The translations under genes and the position numbers were made by a program. Positions 34,907-43,860 of a stretch of 64,000 nucleotides of DNA are shown in pieces (within the stretch, counting starts at the first letter, position 1; each line of letters begins with the position of its first letter). The stretch comes from JAEYZM01 sp943372195 (lineage in GTDB: Bacteria; Bacteroidota; Bacteroidia; Sphingobacteriales; Sphingobacteriaceae): assembly GCA_943372195.1 (NCBI GenBank), contig CALRXS010000014.1, positions 1 to 64,000 of the forward strand. Direction: 5' to 3'. The notes beneath the pieces were generated by a model. It saw only the letters and a program-made list of their open reading frames with translations. It made no database searches and had not been told where the DNA came from.

Positions 34907-35046
34907 GCATTTTAATACTTTGGTTTCTGGAATAAAACGATGCGAAGAAATTCTTAGAAAGCAATAGTTACAATCAGTTATATTTATTGGTTTATACAAA
35001 CACAGTTAATGGCTATTTTATTCCAGAAACCAAAGTATAAAAATGC
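34907..35046. repeat. Long inverted-repeat element 2 (31-bp arms)
   Basis: The arms 34907-34937 and 35016-35046 are reverse complements over 31 bp with one mismatch and enclose a 78-nt loop. The plus strand has TAGAAAGCAA (34955-34964), ACAATCAGT (34970-34978) and CAG (35003-35005). The outer arms share no similarity with those of element 1, but the inner 9-10 nt do. Between the two elements (34874-34906) there is only a short ATGATGATGATG run. Confidence 0.85.
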
Positions 35047-35100
35047 GATTAGAAAAGCAGATTCAAAACACATGTATAATGTTAATTTGATAGATTTCAT

Positions 35101-35108
35101 TACATTTG
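35101..35108 (+). promoter_or_regulatory. -7 element of prfB
   Basis: TACATTTG matches TAnnTTTG and ends 5 nt before ATG 35114. Confidence 0.5.
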
Positions 35109-35113
35109 CAAGC

Positions 35114-36191
35114 ATGACTACAGAACAAATAAGAGATTTAAGGGATAGAATTGAAGCCCTGAGGAGGCATCTTTGACATTGATCAAAAATTAACAGAGAT
35201 CGAGCGTGACCAGGCAAAAACTACAGAGCCAGGTTTTTGGGATGAGCCCAAAGAAGCAGAAAAATTATTATCGACGATAAAGCAAAAGAAAGTCTGGACA
35301 GAAGCATTTGCTAAAGTGAATGCGGTTGTAGAAGACACGGTTGTTTTATATGATTTCTATAAAGAGCAAGATGTTACAGAAACAGAAATGCTTGCTCAAA
35401 TGAATATCGCATTGAAAGAACTCGACAATCTTGAATTCAAGAATATGTTGAGTGGCGAAGAAGATCAGCTAAATGCAGTGTTGACAATTAATGCAGGAGC
35501 AGGTGGTACAGAGAGTTGCGATTGGGCAGCCATGTTAATGCGTATGTACATTATGTGGGGAGAGAAAAACGGTTATAAAGTAAAAGAGATAGATTATCAA
35601 GCAGGAGATGGTGCTGGCATTAAATCATGCACACTCGAATTTGAAGGTGAATTTTCGTACGGATATTTAAAAGGTGAAAATGGAGTTCATCGATTGGTGA
35701 GAATTTCTCCTTTTGATTCTAATGCTCGTAGACATACTTCATTCGCTTCGGTTTATGTTTATCCTTTGGTCGATGATACAATACAAATTGACATAAATCC
35801 GGCTGATGTTTCATGGGATACATTTAGGGCTGGGGGTAAAGGCGGACAGAATGTAAACAAGGTAGAGACAGCAGTAAGATTGAAACACGCACCATCCGGA
35901 ATCATAATAGAATGTCAACAAGAACGCTCACAAAATCAAAACAAAGAGAAGGCTTTAAAGATGTTAAAGTCGCAGCTTTATGAAATAGAGTTGCGTAAGA
36001 AAAGTGAAGCCAAGCAAGCAGTTGAGAGTACCAAGAAAAAAATTGAATGGGGCTCACAAATAAGAAATTATGTCTTGCACCCTTATAAGTTAGTGAAAGA
36101 TTTAAGAACAAATTTAGAGACATCAAATGCTCAAGGAGTTCTTGATGGTGAGCTAAACGATTTCATCAAAGCATACTTGATGGAATTTTAA
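35114..36191 (+). CDS. prfB: Peptide chain release factor 2, with programmed +1 frameshift
   Basis: The coding sequence is 35114-35173 joined to 35175-36191, about 359 residues. The first 20 codons (MTTEQIRDLRDRIEALRRHL) end at an in-frame TGA (35174-35176); skipping T35174 continues DIDQKLTEIERDQ and the rest of RF2. Release factor 2 reads UGA and UAA and so senses its own level at this UGA. Conserved sites are the anticodon-like SPF (RISPFDSNARRHTSF) and the catalytic GGQ (RAGGKGGQNVNKVETAVRL). The long frame on its own first offers an ATG only at 35316, inside domain 1, so a simple gene call would lose about 68 residues. TACATTTG lies 5 nt before ATG 35114. Confidence 0.95.
35162..35177 (+). 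promoter_or_regulatory. prfB frameshift signal
   Basis: AGGAGG (35162-35167), 3 nt, CTT (35171-35173), TGA, C (35177). This is the conserved RF2 recoding site with the same spacing as in E. coli. The hexamer is a perfect anti-Shine-Dalgarno match. Confidence 0.95.
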
Positions 36192-36233
36192 TTTATTATA
36201 CTATTTTTAACAAAATTTAAAATTCATAAGACC

Positions 36234-37352
36234 TTGAAGATCTGTGTACCAAAAGAAACAAAGGAGCGCGAGAATCGCGTAGCCTTAACTCCGGCTGTAG
36301 TAAAGCAATTAGTTCAATCAGGTTACGAAGTTTGTATTGAACAGGGTGCCGGTATCAATTCATATTTTGATGATGCTGAATATAGTGCTGCTGGTGCTAG
36401 TATCGTTAGTGATTCAAAGAAAATTTATGCCGATGCTGATGTTGTATTAAAAGTGAATGCAGCATCACCAGATGAAATTTCTGGCATGAAAAAAGATTCA
36501 GTTATAATTTCTTTCATGTTCGCTGCAACTAATCGCGCTATGGTTGACGCTTGTGCAAATGCAGGTGTATCAGCTTTTTCAATGGATGCTGTACCTCGTA
36601 TTTCGAGAGCACAAAAAATGGATGCCCTTTCTTCGCAAGCAAACCTTGCTGGTTATAAATCAGTATTGATGGCAGCAAATGAAATGGGAAAAATTTTACC
36701 GATGATGACAACTGCTGCTGGTACAATTAGACCATCGAAAGTAGTAATCTTTGGTGCGGGCGTTGCGGGCTTACAAGCAATTGCAACTGCTAAACGTTTA
36801 GGTGCTGTCGTTGAAGTTTCAGACATCCGCCCAGAAACAAAAGAACAAGTTGAATCATTGGGTGGCAAGTTTATAGAAATGAAAGGTGATGACAGCGTGA
36901 AAATGGAAGGTGGTTATGTGAAAGGTGTTTCTGAAGATTTCTTAAAACGTCAACAAGAGTTAGTTGCTAAACATGTTAAAGAAGCTGACATCGTCATTAC
37001 TACAGCTTTAATACCTGGTAAAAAAGCTCCTGTATTAGTGACTGAAGAAATGGTGAGCAGTATGCGCTTCGGCTCTGTAATTCTTGATATGGCTGTTGAA
37101 CAAGGTGGTAATGTGGTAGGTTCAGAATTAAATAAAACCATAGTAAAAAACGGAGTAACAATTATTGGTGAGGGTAACATACCTAGTTTATTGCCAATGA
37201 ATGCTTCTGATTTATATGCAAAAAATATTCAAACACTTTTAGTTCATTTATCTGATAAAGACGGATTCAAATGGGAGATGGAAGAAGAGATTACTAAAGG
37301 TTCATTAATAACGCACAATGGTGCTATCGTTCACGCAAGTTTATTAAACTAA
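36234..37352 (+). CDS. pntA: NAD(P) transhydrogenase subunit alpha, NAD-binding part
   Basis: A 372-residue NAD(H)-binding domain I of the proton-translocating transhydrogenase, which uses the proton gradient to make NADPH from NADH. It shows the family start MKICVPKETKERENRVALTP, the RMDALSSQANLAGY-like segment SRAQKMDALSSQANLAGYKS and the Rossmann motif GAGVAGLQAIATAKRLGA. The start codon is TTG 36234; no ATG lies near and the sequence fits the family from that residue. The alpha subunit is split: the membrane part is encoded by the next gene, 6 bp away, followed by pntB. Confidence 0.95.
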   Translation: MKICVPKETKERENRVALTPAVVKQLVQSGYEVCIEQGAGINSYFDDAEYSAAGASIVSDSKKIYADADVVLKVNAASPDEISGMKKDSVIISFMFAATNRAMVDACANAGVSAFSMDAVPRISRAQKMDALSSQANLAGYKSVLMAANEMGKILPMMTTAAGTIRPSKVVIFGAGVAGLQAIATAKRLGAVVEVSDIRPETKEQVESLGGKFIEMKGDDSVKMEGGYVKGVSEDFLKRQQELVAKHVKEADIVITTALIPGKKAPVLVTEEMVSSMRFGSVILDMAVEQGGNVVGSELNKTIVKNGVTIIGEGNIPSLLPMNASDLYAKNIQTLLVHLSDKDGFKWEMEEEITKGSLITHNGAIVHASLLN

Positions 37353-37358
37353 AATATC

Positions 37359-37664
37359 ATGGATCAATTTTTCGATTTTATATTAAACAACAAAGAGATT
37401 TTATACTTCATCATACTTGCAGTATTTGTAGGTATAGAAGTTATTGGCGGTGTACCTTCAGTATTACATACTCCATTAATGTCGGGTGCTAACGCGATTC
37501 ACGGTGTGGTAATTGTTGGTGCTATCATTGTGATGTTAGATACTGACCCGAATAATATTTTGGGATTAATTTTAGGTTTCTTAGCAGTGATTTTAGGTAC
37601 GCTAAACGTAGTAGGCGGATTCGTAGTTACTGACCGAATGTTAGAAATGTTTAAAAAGAAATAA
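37359..37664 (+). CDS. pntAB: NAD(P) transhydrogenase subunit alpha, membrane part
   Basis: A 101-residue membrane protein with three hydrophobic segments (about 14-35, 43-60, 67-90), matching the C-terminal membrane region of E. coli PntA. Conserved stretches are VFVGIEVIGGVPSVLHTPLM and SGANAIHGVVIVGAIIV, then the final NVVGGFVVTDRMLEMFKKK. It forms part of the proton channel with PntB. Located between the NAD-binding subunit (6 bp) and pntB (24 bp) in one operon. Confidence 0.95.
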   Translation: MDQFFDFILNNKEILYFIILAVFVGIEVIGGVPSVLHTPLMSGANAIHGVVIVGAIIVMLDTDPNNILGLILGFLAVILGTLNVVGGFVVTDRMLEMFKKK

Positions 37665-37688
37665 TACTCATCATCAAATAAAAATAAA

Positions 37689-39101
37689 ATGTTAAAACCA
37701 GGACTATTAGAAATTTCATATTTGATCGGATCGGTCACTTTTGTTGTCGGACTAAAGATGATGGGTAACCCAAAGTCGGCAAGAAAAGGTAATCTATATG
37801 CAGCGTTTGGTATGACGCTTGCAATTTTAGGCACCATCTTTTTATACGAAAAAACATCTCCAACAGGTGAAGTTTTAACTTCACGTGAAGGCATTAAAAT
37901 GGCATTAATCTTCGGCGGTATTTTTATTGGTACAGTTGTAGGTTGGTTAACTGCTAAAAAAGTACAAATGACTAAAATGCCAGAACTAGTTTCTATGTTC
38001 AATGGTATGGGTGGTGCTTGTGCTGCTTTAATTGGCTTAACTGAATACGAACATTATGTAGGTCAAGTTGGTCCGCTTTCTTTCATCATCGCAGGCTTAA
38101 TAATTGGTAGTGTTTCATTCTCGGGTAGTATCATCGCGTATTTAAAATTGAATGGCACTATGAACAAACCAATTCGCTTACCTCAATACAATATCATTAA
38201 TACAATTTTCTTAATTGCATTAACTGTTTTTGGTATCTGGATGGTAGCAATGGGTATCGATAGCATGACTGTTTTATATTTATTATTCTTAGCAAGTATC
38301 GTTTATGGTATTTTGTTTGTAATACCAATTGGTGGTGCAGATATGCCTGTAGTAATTTCATTGCTTAACTCATTCACAGGTTTGGCTGCAGCATTCGGTG
38401 GATTCTTATATGATAATAAAGTAATGTTAACGGGAGGTATCTTAGTAGGTTCTGCCGGTACTTTATTAACTATTGTAATGTGTAATGCAATGAATCGTTC
38501 ATTGTTCAGTGTAATCTTCGGATCATTCGGATCAACAGCAGCATCAGGTGATGCAGCAGAAGTTACAGGTTCAATTAAAGACATGAACGTATCAGACGTT
38601 GCGGTATTAATGAACTATTCAAAGAAAGTAGTTATTGTACCAGGTTACGGATTAGCAGTTGCTCAAGCACAACACGTTATTCATGAATTAGAAATGTTGT
38701 TAGAAGAGAGAGGCGTTGAAGTGAAATATGCGATACACCCAGTTGCAGGTCGTATGCCAGGTCACATGAACGTTTTACTTGCTGAATCAAATGTTGATTA
38801 TGGTAAGTTGGTAGAGATGGAAGAAATAAATCCTGAGTTTGATCAAACTGATGTAGTATTAGTAGTTGGTGCGAACGACGTTGTAAACCCAGCAGCAAAA
38901 ACAGATCCTTCTTCTCCTATATACGGAATGCCAATATTAGAAGTTGACAGAGCGAAACACATCATAGTAAATAAAAGATCAATGAGTGCAGGTTATGCAG
39001 GTATCGACAACTTGTTATTCTACGATCCGAAAACTTCGATGTTCTTTGGTGATGCTAAGAAAGCATTGACTGCTTTGGTAGCTGAATTAAAGACACTATA
39101 A
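37689..39101 (+). CDS. pntB: NAD(P) transhydrogenase subunit beta
   Basis: A 470-residue inner-membrane protein. The first 270 residues contain about nine hydrophobic helices (for example LLEISYLIGSVTFVVGLKMM and MPELVSMFNGMGGACAALIG). The C-terminal 180 residues are the NADP(H)-binding domain III with VVIVPGYGLAVAQAQHVIHE, HPVAGRMPGHMNVLLAESNV and VVLVVGANDVVNPAA. It completes the PntA/PntB proton pump and supplies NADPH for biosynthesis and peroxide defence. Third gene of the operon; the downstream gap holds a GTATTAAG-type hairpin repeat. Confidence 0.97.
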   Translation: MLKPGLLEISYLIGSVTFVVGLKMMGNPKSARKGNLYAAFGMTLAILGTIFLYEKTSPTGEVLTSREGIKMALIFGGIFIGTVVGWLTAKKVQMTKMPELVSMFNGMGGACAALIGLTEYEHYVGQVGPLSFIIAGLIIGSVSFSGSIIAYLKLNGTMNKPIRLPQYNIINTIFLIALTVFGIWMVAMGIDSMTVLYLLFLASIVYGILFVIPIGGADMPVVISLLNSFTGLAAAFGGFLYDNKVMLTGGILVGSAGTLLTIVMCNAMNRSLFSVIFGSFGSTAASGDAAEVTGSIKDMNVSDVAVLMNYSKKVVIVPGYGLAVAQAQHVIHELEMLLEERGVEVKYAIHPVAGRMPGHMNVLLAESNVDYGKLVEMEEINPEFDQTDVVLVVGANDVVNPAAKTDPSSPIYGMPILEVDRAKHIIVNKRSMSAGYAGIDNLLFYDPKTSMFFGDAKKALTALVAELKTL

Positions 39102-39115
39102 TAGTACAATTTATT

Positions 39116-39166
39116 TAGTACAAAGTATTAAGATGCAGGTTTCTTATTACTTTGTACTTAATACTT
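39116..39166. repeat. Hairpin with the dispersed AGTACAAAGTATTAAG repeat
   Basis: AGTACAAAGTATTAAG (39117-39132) pairs, with one mismatch, with CTTATTACTTTGTACT (39143-39158), and CTTAATAC follows (39159 region). The 16-mer is identical to 3918-3933. It may also act as a transcription stop after pntB. Confidence 0.6.
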
Positions 39167-39178
39167 AATACAAATAAC

Positions 39179-40135
39179 ATGCGTTTCAAATTAGGCATAA
39201 TCATTCTATTTTGCTTCTGTCAAAATATTTATGCCCAAAATAAGCGAAGCGTTTTTTCTGATACGCTTAAGTCAGTAACTATCGATTCTAATTTGACGAT
39301 TACTGCAAAACGCGGATTAAGCATGAACGATTTTGTGCAAGTAATGTTAAGCGACACTGCATTCTACGAAGCCTTCAGAAACCTTAGAAAATTCTCTTTC
39401 GTTGCTACTAATAAAATAGAAACTTTTAACGACGAAAATCTTTCAACTGCAAAAATTTATAGAAAAATAAATCACGATAACTCTACTAGAAATTATAAGC
39501 AAACAATTTTATCAGCAAGTGATAGTGGTAAAATTTTTAAACGAAATGGTGATTTTAATTTATTCACTGTAAAAATGTTTTCGTACATTTTTATGAATGA
39601 TCGCAATACTGATTTTACTCAAGTGAAATCATATACTAAAAACGAAAGTGATGAAGAAACATATAAACAAAAATTAAAAACTTTAATATTTAATCCGGGT
39701 AAAAAAGTTGATGGCATACCGCTCATAAGCGACAAGACAGAAATTTTTGGTAAAGATTTAAAGAAGTATTACGATTTCACTTTCTATTATGCTACTTACC
39801 AAGATTCAGTGCCCGTGTATTATTTTAAATGCAAAGTGAAAGAAGGCTTAACTTGGTGGAGAGAAGATGACACCATGATTAAGGAGTTAACTACAATATT
39901 CAACGCGAAAGATTTTACCATATTAGGCAGATATATTGATATGCAATATTCGTCGGCACCATTTGACTTTAATGTGAAAATGAATATTGAATTAGCTTAT
40001 GCTACTGAAGATTTATTAGTGCCAGTACATATTTCGTATGATGGTGACTGGGATATACCTTTTAAAAAGAAGGAAATATGTACCTTTGATATTTACCATA
40101 CAAATTTTAAAAAAGGACTTATCTTAAAACAATGA
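39179..40135 (+). CDS. Secreted hypothetical protein
   Basis: A 318-residue exported protein. Starting at ATG 39179 gives a signal peptide (MRFKLGIIILFCFCQNIYAQ); an in-frame ATG at 39152 lies inside the hairpin repeat and would add nine residues. After the signal come LTITAKRGLSMNDFVQVMLS and a mixed alpha/beta domain without membrane segments, ending VPVHISYDGDWDIPFKKKE. I recognise it as a Bacteroidota-restricted protein (carboxypeptidase-like or DUF-type regions are usual) but cannot name a function. The TGA stop overlaps the dnaG ATG (ATGA), so its translation is coupled with DNA primase. Confidence 0.75.
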   Translation: MRFKLGIIILFCFCQNIYAQNKRSVFSDTLKSVTIDSNLTITAKRGLSMNDFVQVMLSDTAFYEAFRNLRKFSFVATNKIETFNDENLSTAKIYRKINHDNSTRNYKQTILSASDSGKIFKRNGDFNLFTVKMFSYIFMNDRNTDFTQVKSYTKNESDEETYKQKLKTLIFNPGKKVDGIPLISDKTEIFGKDLKKYYDFTFYYATYQDSVPVYYFKCKVKEGLTWWREDDTMIKELTTIFNAKDFTILGRYIDMQYSSAPFDFNVKMNIELAYATEDLLVPVHISYDGDWDIPFKKKEICTFDIYHTNFKKGLILKQ

Positions 40136-42060
40136 TTCTAAAAGAAGTCATAGATCGCATAATGGATGCTGCTCAAATAGAGGAGGTCGTTGGCGATTTT
40201 GTCAATCTTAAAAAACGTGGATCAAGTTTAATTGGCAATTGTCCTTTTCATAACGAAAAAACTCCATCTTTTAACGTTTCTGCTAGTAAGGGTATTTATA
40301 AATGCTTCGGATGTGGTAAGGCCGGCAATGCAGTAAACTTTGTAATGGAGCATGAGAAATTAACCTATCCTGAAGCACTTCGTTACTTAGCCAAAAAATA
40401 TAATATTGAAGTTTTAGAAGATGAAAAAGTAACAGAAGAAGACAAAGAACTTTCGATGAAAAAAGAAAGTTTGATGTTAGTGAGTGATTGGGCTAAAAAA
40501 GTTTTCGTAGAAAATCTTTGGGAAAATGAAATGGGAAGAGCCATTGGCTTGAGTTATTTTAAAGAGCGTGGTTTTAGAGAAGATATTATTAAGAAGTTTG
40601 AGCTAGGTTATAGTTTAGAAGGCTGGACAGCTCTTTGCGATAGAGCAGAGCAAGAGGGTTTCGAGAAAAAGTATTTATTAGAAACCGGACTTAGTATATT
40701 TAACGAACAGAAGAATAGCGTTTACGATCGTTTCAGAAATCGTGTAATGTTTCCTGTTCATGGTGTATCAGGCAGAGTAATTGCATTTGGTGGTAGAATT
40801 TTAAAAACTGAAGCAAATAGTCCGAAGTATTTAAACTCACCCGAAAGTGAAATCTACCATAAGAGTAATGTTTTATACGGATTGTTTTTTGCGAAGAAAG
40901 CAATTCGCGAATTTGATAATTGTTATTTAGTAGAAGGTTATACCGATGTTGTTTCTTTACATCAATCGGGAGTAGAGAATGTAGTTGCATCATCTGGTAC
41001 ATCATTAACTATTGAGCAAATTAAATTAATTTCAAGGTTCACTAAAAATATAACCATCTTATATGATGGTGACCCTGCAGGCATCAAGGCTTCTTTAAGA
41101 GGTATTGATATGATTTTAGAAGAGGGTTTAAATGTTAAAATAGTTTTATTCCCTGAAGGCCACGACCCTGATTCATATGTACGCGAAGTAGGATCAAGTA
41201 AGTTCACTGAATATGTAAATTCAGCACAAAAGGATTTTATTGTATTTAAAACAGATTTGTTGCTAAAAGATGTTCAGAATGATCCAATAAAAAAAGCGGG
41301 CTTAATTAAAGATATCATTGAAAGTATTTCAAAAATACCTGATGATATTAAAGCTTCATTATTTATAAAAGAGTGCAGCCATTTGTTAGAGATGGAAGAA
41401 AGAATATTACTTTCTGAACTTAACAAAACAAGACTCAAAAAAATAAAGAAAGAAAATCAACAAGAAGATCTTTCTATCATTACACCTGAAGATGAAATTG
41501 TAAAAGTTCAAAACAGGCCAGAAGAAAATAATTTAAGTCAAGAAAAAGAAATTTGTAGAATATTAGTTCAATACGGCGATAAAGACTATGTCGATACAGA
41601 GCATGAAATCAATACGAGTATTGCCGCTTATGTATTACACATGATTGATGAAGTAGGTATTCAATTTATCAATGAACCGTATAAGAGTATTTTAGAGATC
41701 TGTAAAGATGCTGTAGATAAAAATTATATTCCTGACGCTAAATTTTTCATCAACTACCCTGATGCCAATATTAGTGTATCAGCTGCAAGTTTAATTGTGA
41801 ATCAATACAATGTAAGCGATAAATGGAAAGAGCATGATATACATATCCCTAAAGAAGAGAATATATTAAAGAAGGTTGTCGATTCAGCTCTTGAACATCT
41901 TCAATTAAAAAAACTAATGAATATTCTCACAGAAATTCAAAAGCAAATCAAAGAAGCCAAAAACGAAGACGACGAAATCAGATATATCGAAATATACCAA
42001 CACACAAAATTGCAAGTAACTACACTTGAGAAAAAGTTAGGTGTGGTGGTAATGAAGTGA
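40132..42060 (+). CDS. dnaG: DNA primase
   Basis: A 642-residue primase that makes RNA primers at the replication fork. Parts in order: the CHC2 zinc domain (GNCPFHNEKTPSFNVSASKG and KCFGCGKAGNAVNFV), the catalytic Toprim domain (YLVEGYTDVVSLHQSGV, VVASSGTSLT, TILYDGDPAGIKA) and a C-terminal helicase-binding region (about 440-642), which is divergent in this phylum. It overlaps the preceding secreted-protein gene by 4 bp. The neighbour gene downstream is convergent with only 2 bp between stops. Confidence 0.96.
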   Translation: MILKEVIDRIMDAAQIEEVVGDFVNLKKRGSSLIGNCPFHNEKTPSFNVSASKGIYKCFGCGKAGNAVNFVMEHEKLTYPEALRYLAKKYNIEVLEDEKVTEEDKELSMKKESLMLVSDWAKKVFVENLWENEMGRAIGLSYFKERGFREDIIKKFELGYSLEGWTALCDRAEQEGFEKKYLLETGLSIFNEQKNSVYDRFRNRVMFPVHGVSGRVIAFGGRILKTEANSPKYLNSPESEIYHKSNVLYGLFFAKKAIREFDNCYLVEGYTDVVSLHQSGVENVVASSGTSLTIEQIKLISRFTKNITILYDGDPAGIKASLRGIDMILEEGLNVKIVLFPEGHDPDSYVREVGSSKFTEYVNSAQKDFIVFKTDLLLKDVQNDPIKKAGLIKDIIESISKIPDDIKASLFIKECSHLLEMEERILLSELNKTRLKKIKKENQQEDLSIITPEDEIVKVQNRPEENNLSQEKEICRILVQYGDKDYVDTEHEINTSIAAYVLHMIDEVGIQFINEPYKSILEICKDAVDKNYIPDAKFFINYPDANISVSAASLIVNQYNVSDKWKEHDIHIPKEENILKKVVDSALEHLQLKKLMNILTEIQKQIKEAKNEDDEIRYIEIYQHTKLQVTTLEKKLGVVVMK

Positions 42061-42062
42061 GC

Positions 42063-43733
42063 TTAATGCCCGCTTGTTGCTACTTCGTAATTAATGCCTT
42101 GCTTTGCTAAAATTTTCTTCACTACTATAGCAAATAATATTAAGTAAGCGAAACATAGCACTGTCACCCAATACGATTCATGTATACCAATTATGTCTGC
42201 AAGCTTACCTTGTAATGGCGGAATAATTCCACCACCTAAAATCATCATGATTAAAAATGCTGAGCCTTGAGTAGTGTACTTACCTAAGCCTGCTACACTC
42301 AGACTAAAAATACTAGGCCACATGATACTACACCAAAGACCACCACTAAGAAATGCATAAATTGCAATTTGTCCAGAAGTAAATAATCCAACAAGCATTG
42401 CTATTAATCCGAGTGCACCAAAAATATATAAAGTTTTTGCTGGCTTGTCTTCACTTAAATAAAATGCAGCAATTAAAATTGCTACACAAATTACGTAAGA
42501 GTATAATGGTGACATATCTTTTTGTGCCAATGTATTTACTGCGATGATGATGCCAAATGCTACTAAAGGAACAATAAGTGTCAATAATTTTTTAGTGGTG
42601 TTTTTTAAATTAAATACACTGATACTGCCTGCCCATCTACCAATCATCATGCTTCCCCAATACATACTTATATAAGGTGAAATTTGTGATGACATTAATT
42701 CCCCCATATCGGCTTGCTTTAATAATTCACCTAAATTACTTTGTATACTAACTTCAACACCTACGTAAGCAAAAATGGCTAGCATACCTAATACTAATTG
42801 AGGGTATTGCATTGCACCCCAACCTTCTGCTTTTTTCTTTGCATTTTGATAAGCAAATAATAATCCTAAAATGATAACAAGCATAGAACCTATTAACCAT
42901 TTCATTCTATAAATTTCTAATGCATGTTTTTCAGCATCACTCATATTTTCTGATAGACCGATATAGCTTTTAAAAACAGGAATAAACATGAAAATCAAAA
43001 GTACGGTTATTACCAATAATGTATTTAATGCTTTTTTTGCAGACTCTACTTTTTCAGTATTAATACCTGATGGCACTTTTTTACTTAATGAAAATAAAAG
43101 TGCTGCAGCTATAAATAAAGCACCGACACCTGCATACATAAAACTCACATTGTCGAGTCCTAAATTTTTGGTTTGCTCTTCTGTTGCTGCAACTGTTCCA
43201 AATAATAATAATGAAACAACGATTGGTCCGATCATGGTACCAAAACTATTAATGCCACCACCTAAGTTCACTCTACCAGCTGCTGTTCTAGGATCCCCTA
43301 AGCTTATAGCAAATGGCTGCGCCGCGGTTTGTTGTAAACTAAATCCGAGTGCTACTATGAACAAGCCTACCAACATCCCAGAGAATGTATTTGCATTCAC
43401 TGCAATGATCATAGCAACTGCGCCAATAGCAGAAAATAATAATCCGTATACGATACTTTTTTTATACCCCCAAGAACCAACAAGGTCTTTGCCTTGTGAA
43501 CTTCCGACGATAAATAAAAATAAGGCGCCAATGTAATATGCAATATAAAAAGCGTAGTCGACTAGCTGACTTTGAAATTGGTCAAGCTGAAAATAGTCTT
43601 TACAAAAAGGAATGAATACACCATTGCCAGCAGCAATGAATCCCCAGAAAAAGAATACGGTAACGAGGGTACTTAATGCACCATTATTATTTGATTGATT
43701 ATTTTGTTTAGCCTCTATATTACTTGTATGCAT
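42063..43733 (-). CDS. Sugar MFS transporter (FHS/FucP-like)
   Basis: A 556-residue inner-membrane sugar:proton symporter of the fucose-galactose-glucose group. FFFWGFIAAGNGVFIPFC and GFSLQQTAAQPFAISLGDP with the following GRVNLGGGINSFGTMIGP are close to the family signature. About twelve to fourteen hydrophobic helices are visible; the extra length over E. coli FucP (about 440) comes from a central loop and extra helices (about 230-330). The substrate could be glucose, galactose, fucose or N-acetylglucosamine. It stands alone between dnaG (convergent) and the repeat-rich T9SS protein gene. Confidence 0.9.
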   Translation of the reverse strand: MHTSNIEAKQNNQSNNNGALSTLVTVFFFWGFIAAGNGVFIPFCKDYFQLDQFQSQLVDYAFYIAYYIGALFLFIVGSSQGKDLVGSWGYKKSIVYGLLFSAIGAVAMIIAVNANTFSGMLVGLFIVALGFSLQQTAAQPFAISLGDPRTAAGRVNLGGGINSFGTMIGPIVVSLLLFGTVAATEEQTKNLGLDNVSFMYAGVGALFIAAALLFSLSKKVPSGINTEKVESAKKALNTLLVITVLLIFMFIPVFKSYIGLSENMSDAEKHALEIYRMKWLIGSMLVIILGLLFAYQNAKKKAEGWGAMQYPQLVLGMLAIFAYVGVEVSIQSNLGELLKQADMGELMSSQISPYISMYWGSMMIGRWAGSISVFNLKNTTKKLLTLIVPLVAFGIIIAVNTLAQKDMSPLYSYVICVAILIAAFYLSEDKPAKTLYIFGALGLIAMLVGLFTSGQIAIYAFLSGGLWCSIMWPSIFSLSVAGLGKYTTQGSAFLIMMILGGGIIPPLQGKLADIIGIHESYWVTVLCFAYLILFAIVVKKILAKQGINYEVATSGH

Positions 43734-43806
43734 ATTAGATCATTTTAGTTTTTGATATGCTTTAAATTAAATTATTTTACAATATATAGAGTATTATTCT
43801 AAAACA

Positions 43807-43848
43807 AAAAAAGGGCTGAACTAATATTTAGTCCAGCCCTTTTTTTAT
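43807..43848 (-). terminator. Terminator of the repeat-rich T9SS gene
   Basis: AAGGGCTGAACTAA pairs with TTAGTCCAGCCCTT (43811-43841, one A-C mismatch) between A and T runs, downstream of the gene on the minus strand. Confidence 0.85.
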
Positions 43849-43860
43849 TATTAATGAGAA

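Noticed and set aside
34730..35046. Integron attC sites or a CRISPR array
   Set aside because: No conserved RYYYAAC/GTTRRRY ends, only two units, non-identical arms, no integrase or cas gene.
35316..36191. prfB starting at ATG 35316
   Set aside because: It would remove most of domain 1; the upstream frame with the recoding site gives a complete RF2.
37499..38002. Open frame of 167 codons on the minus strand
   Set aside because: Antisense to the transhydrogenase membrane subunits.
42988..43536. Open frame of 182 codons on the plus strand
   Set aside because: Antisense to the sugar transporter gene; composition mirrors that gene's hydrophobic codons.
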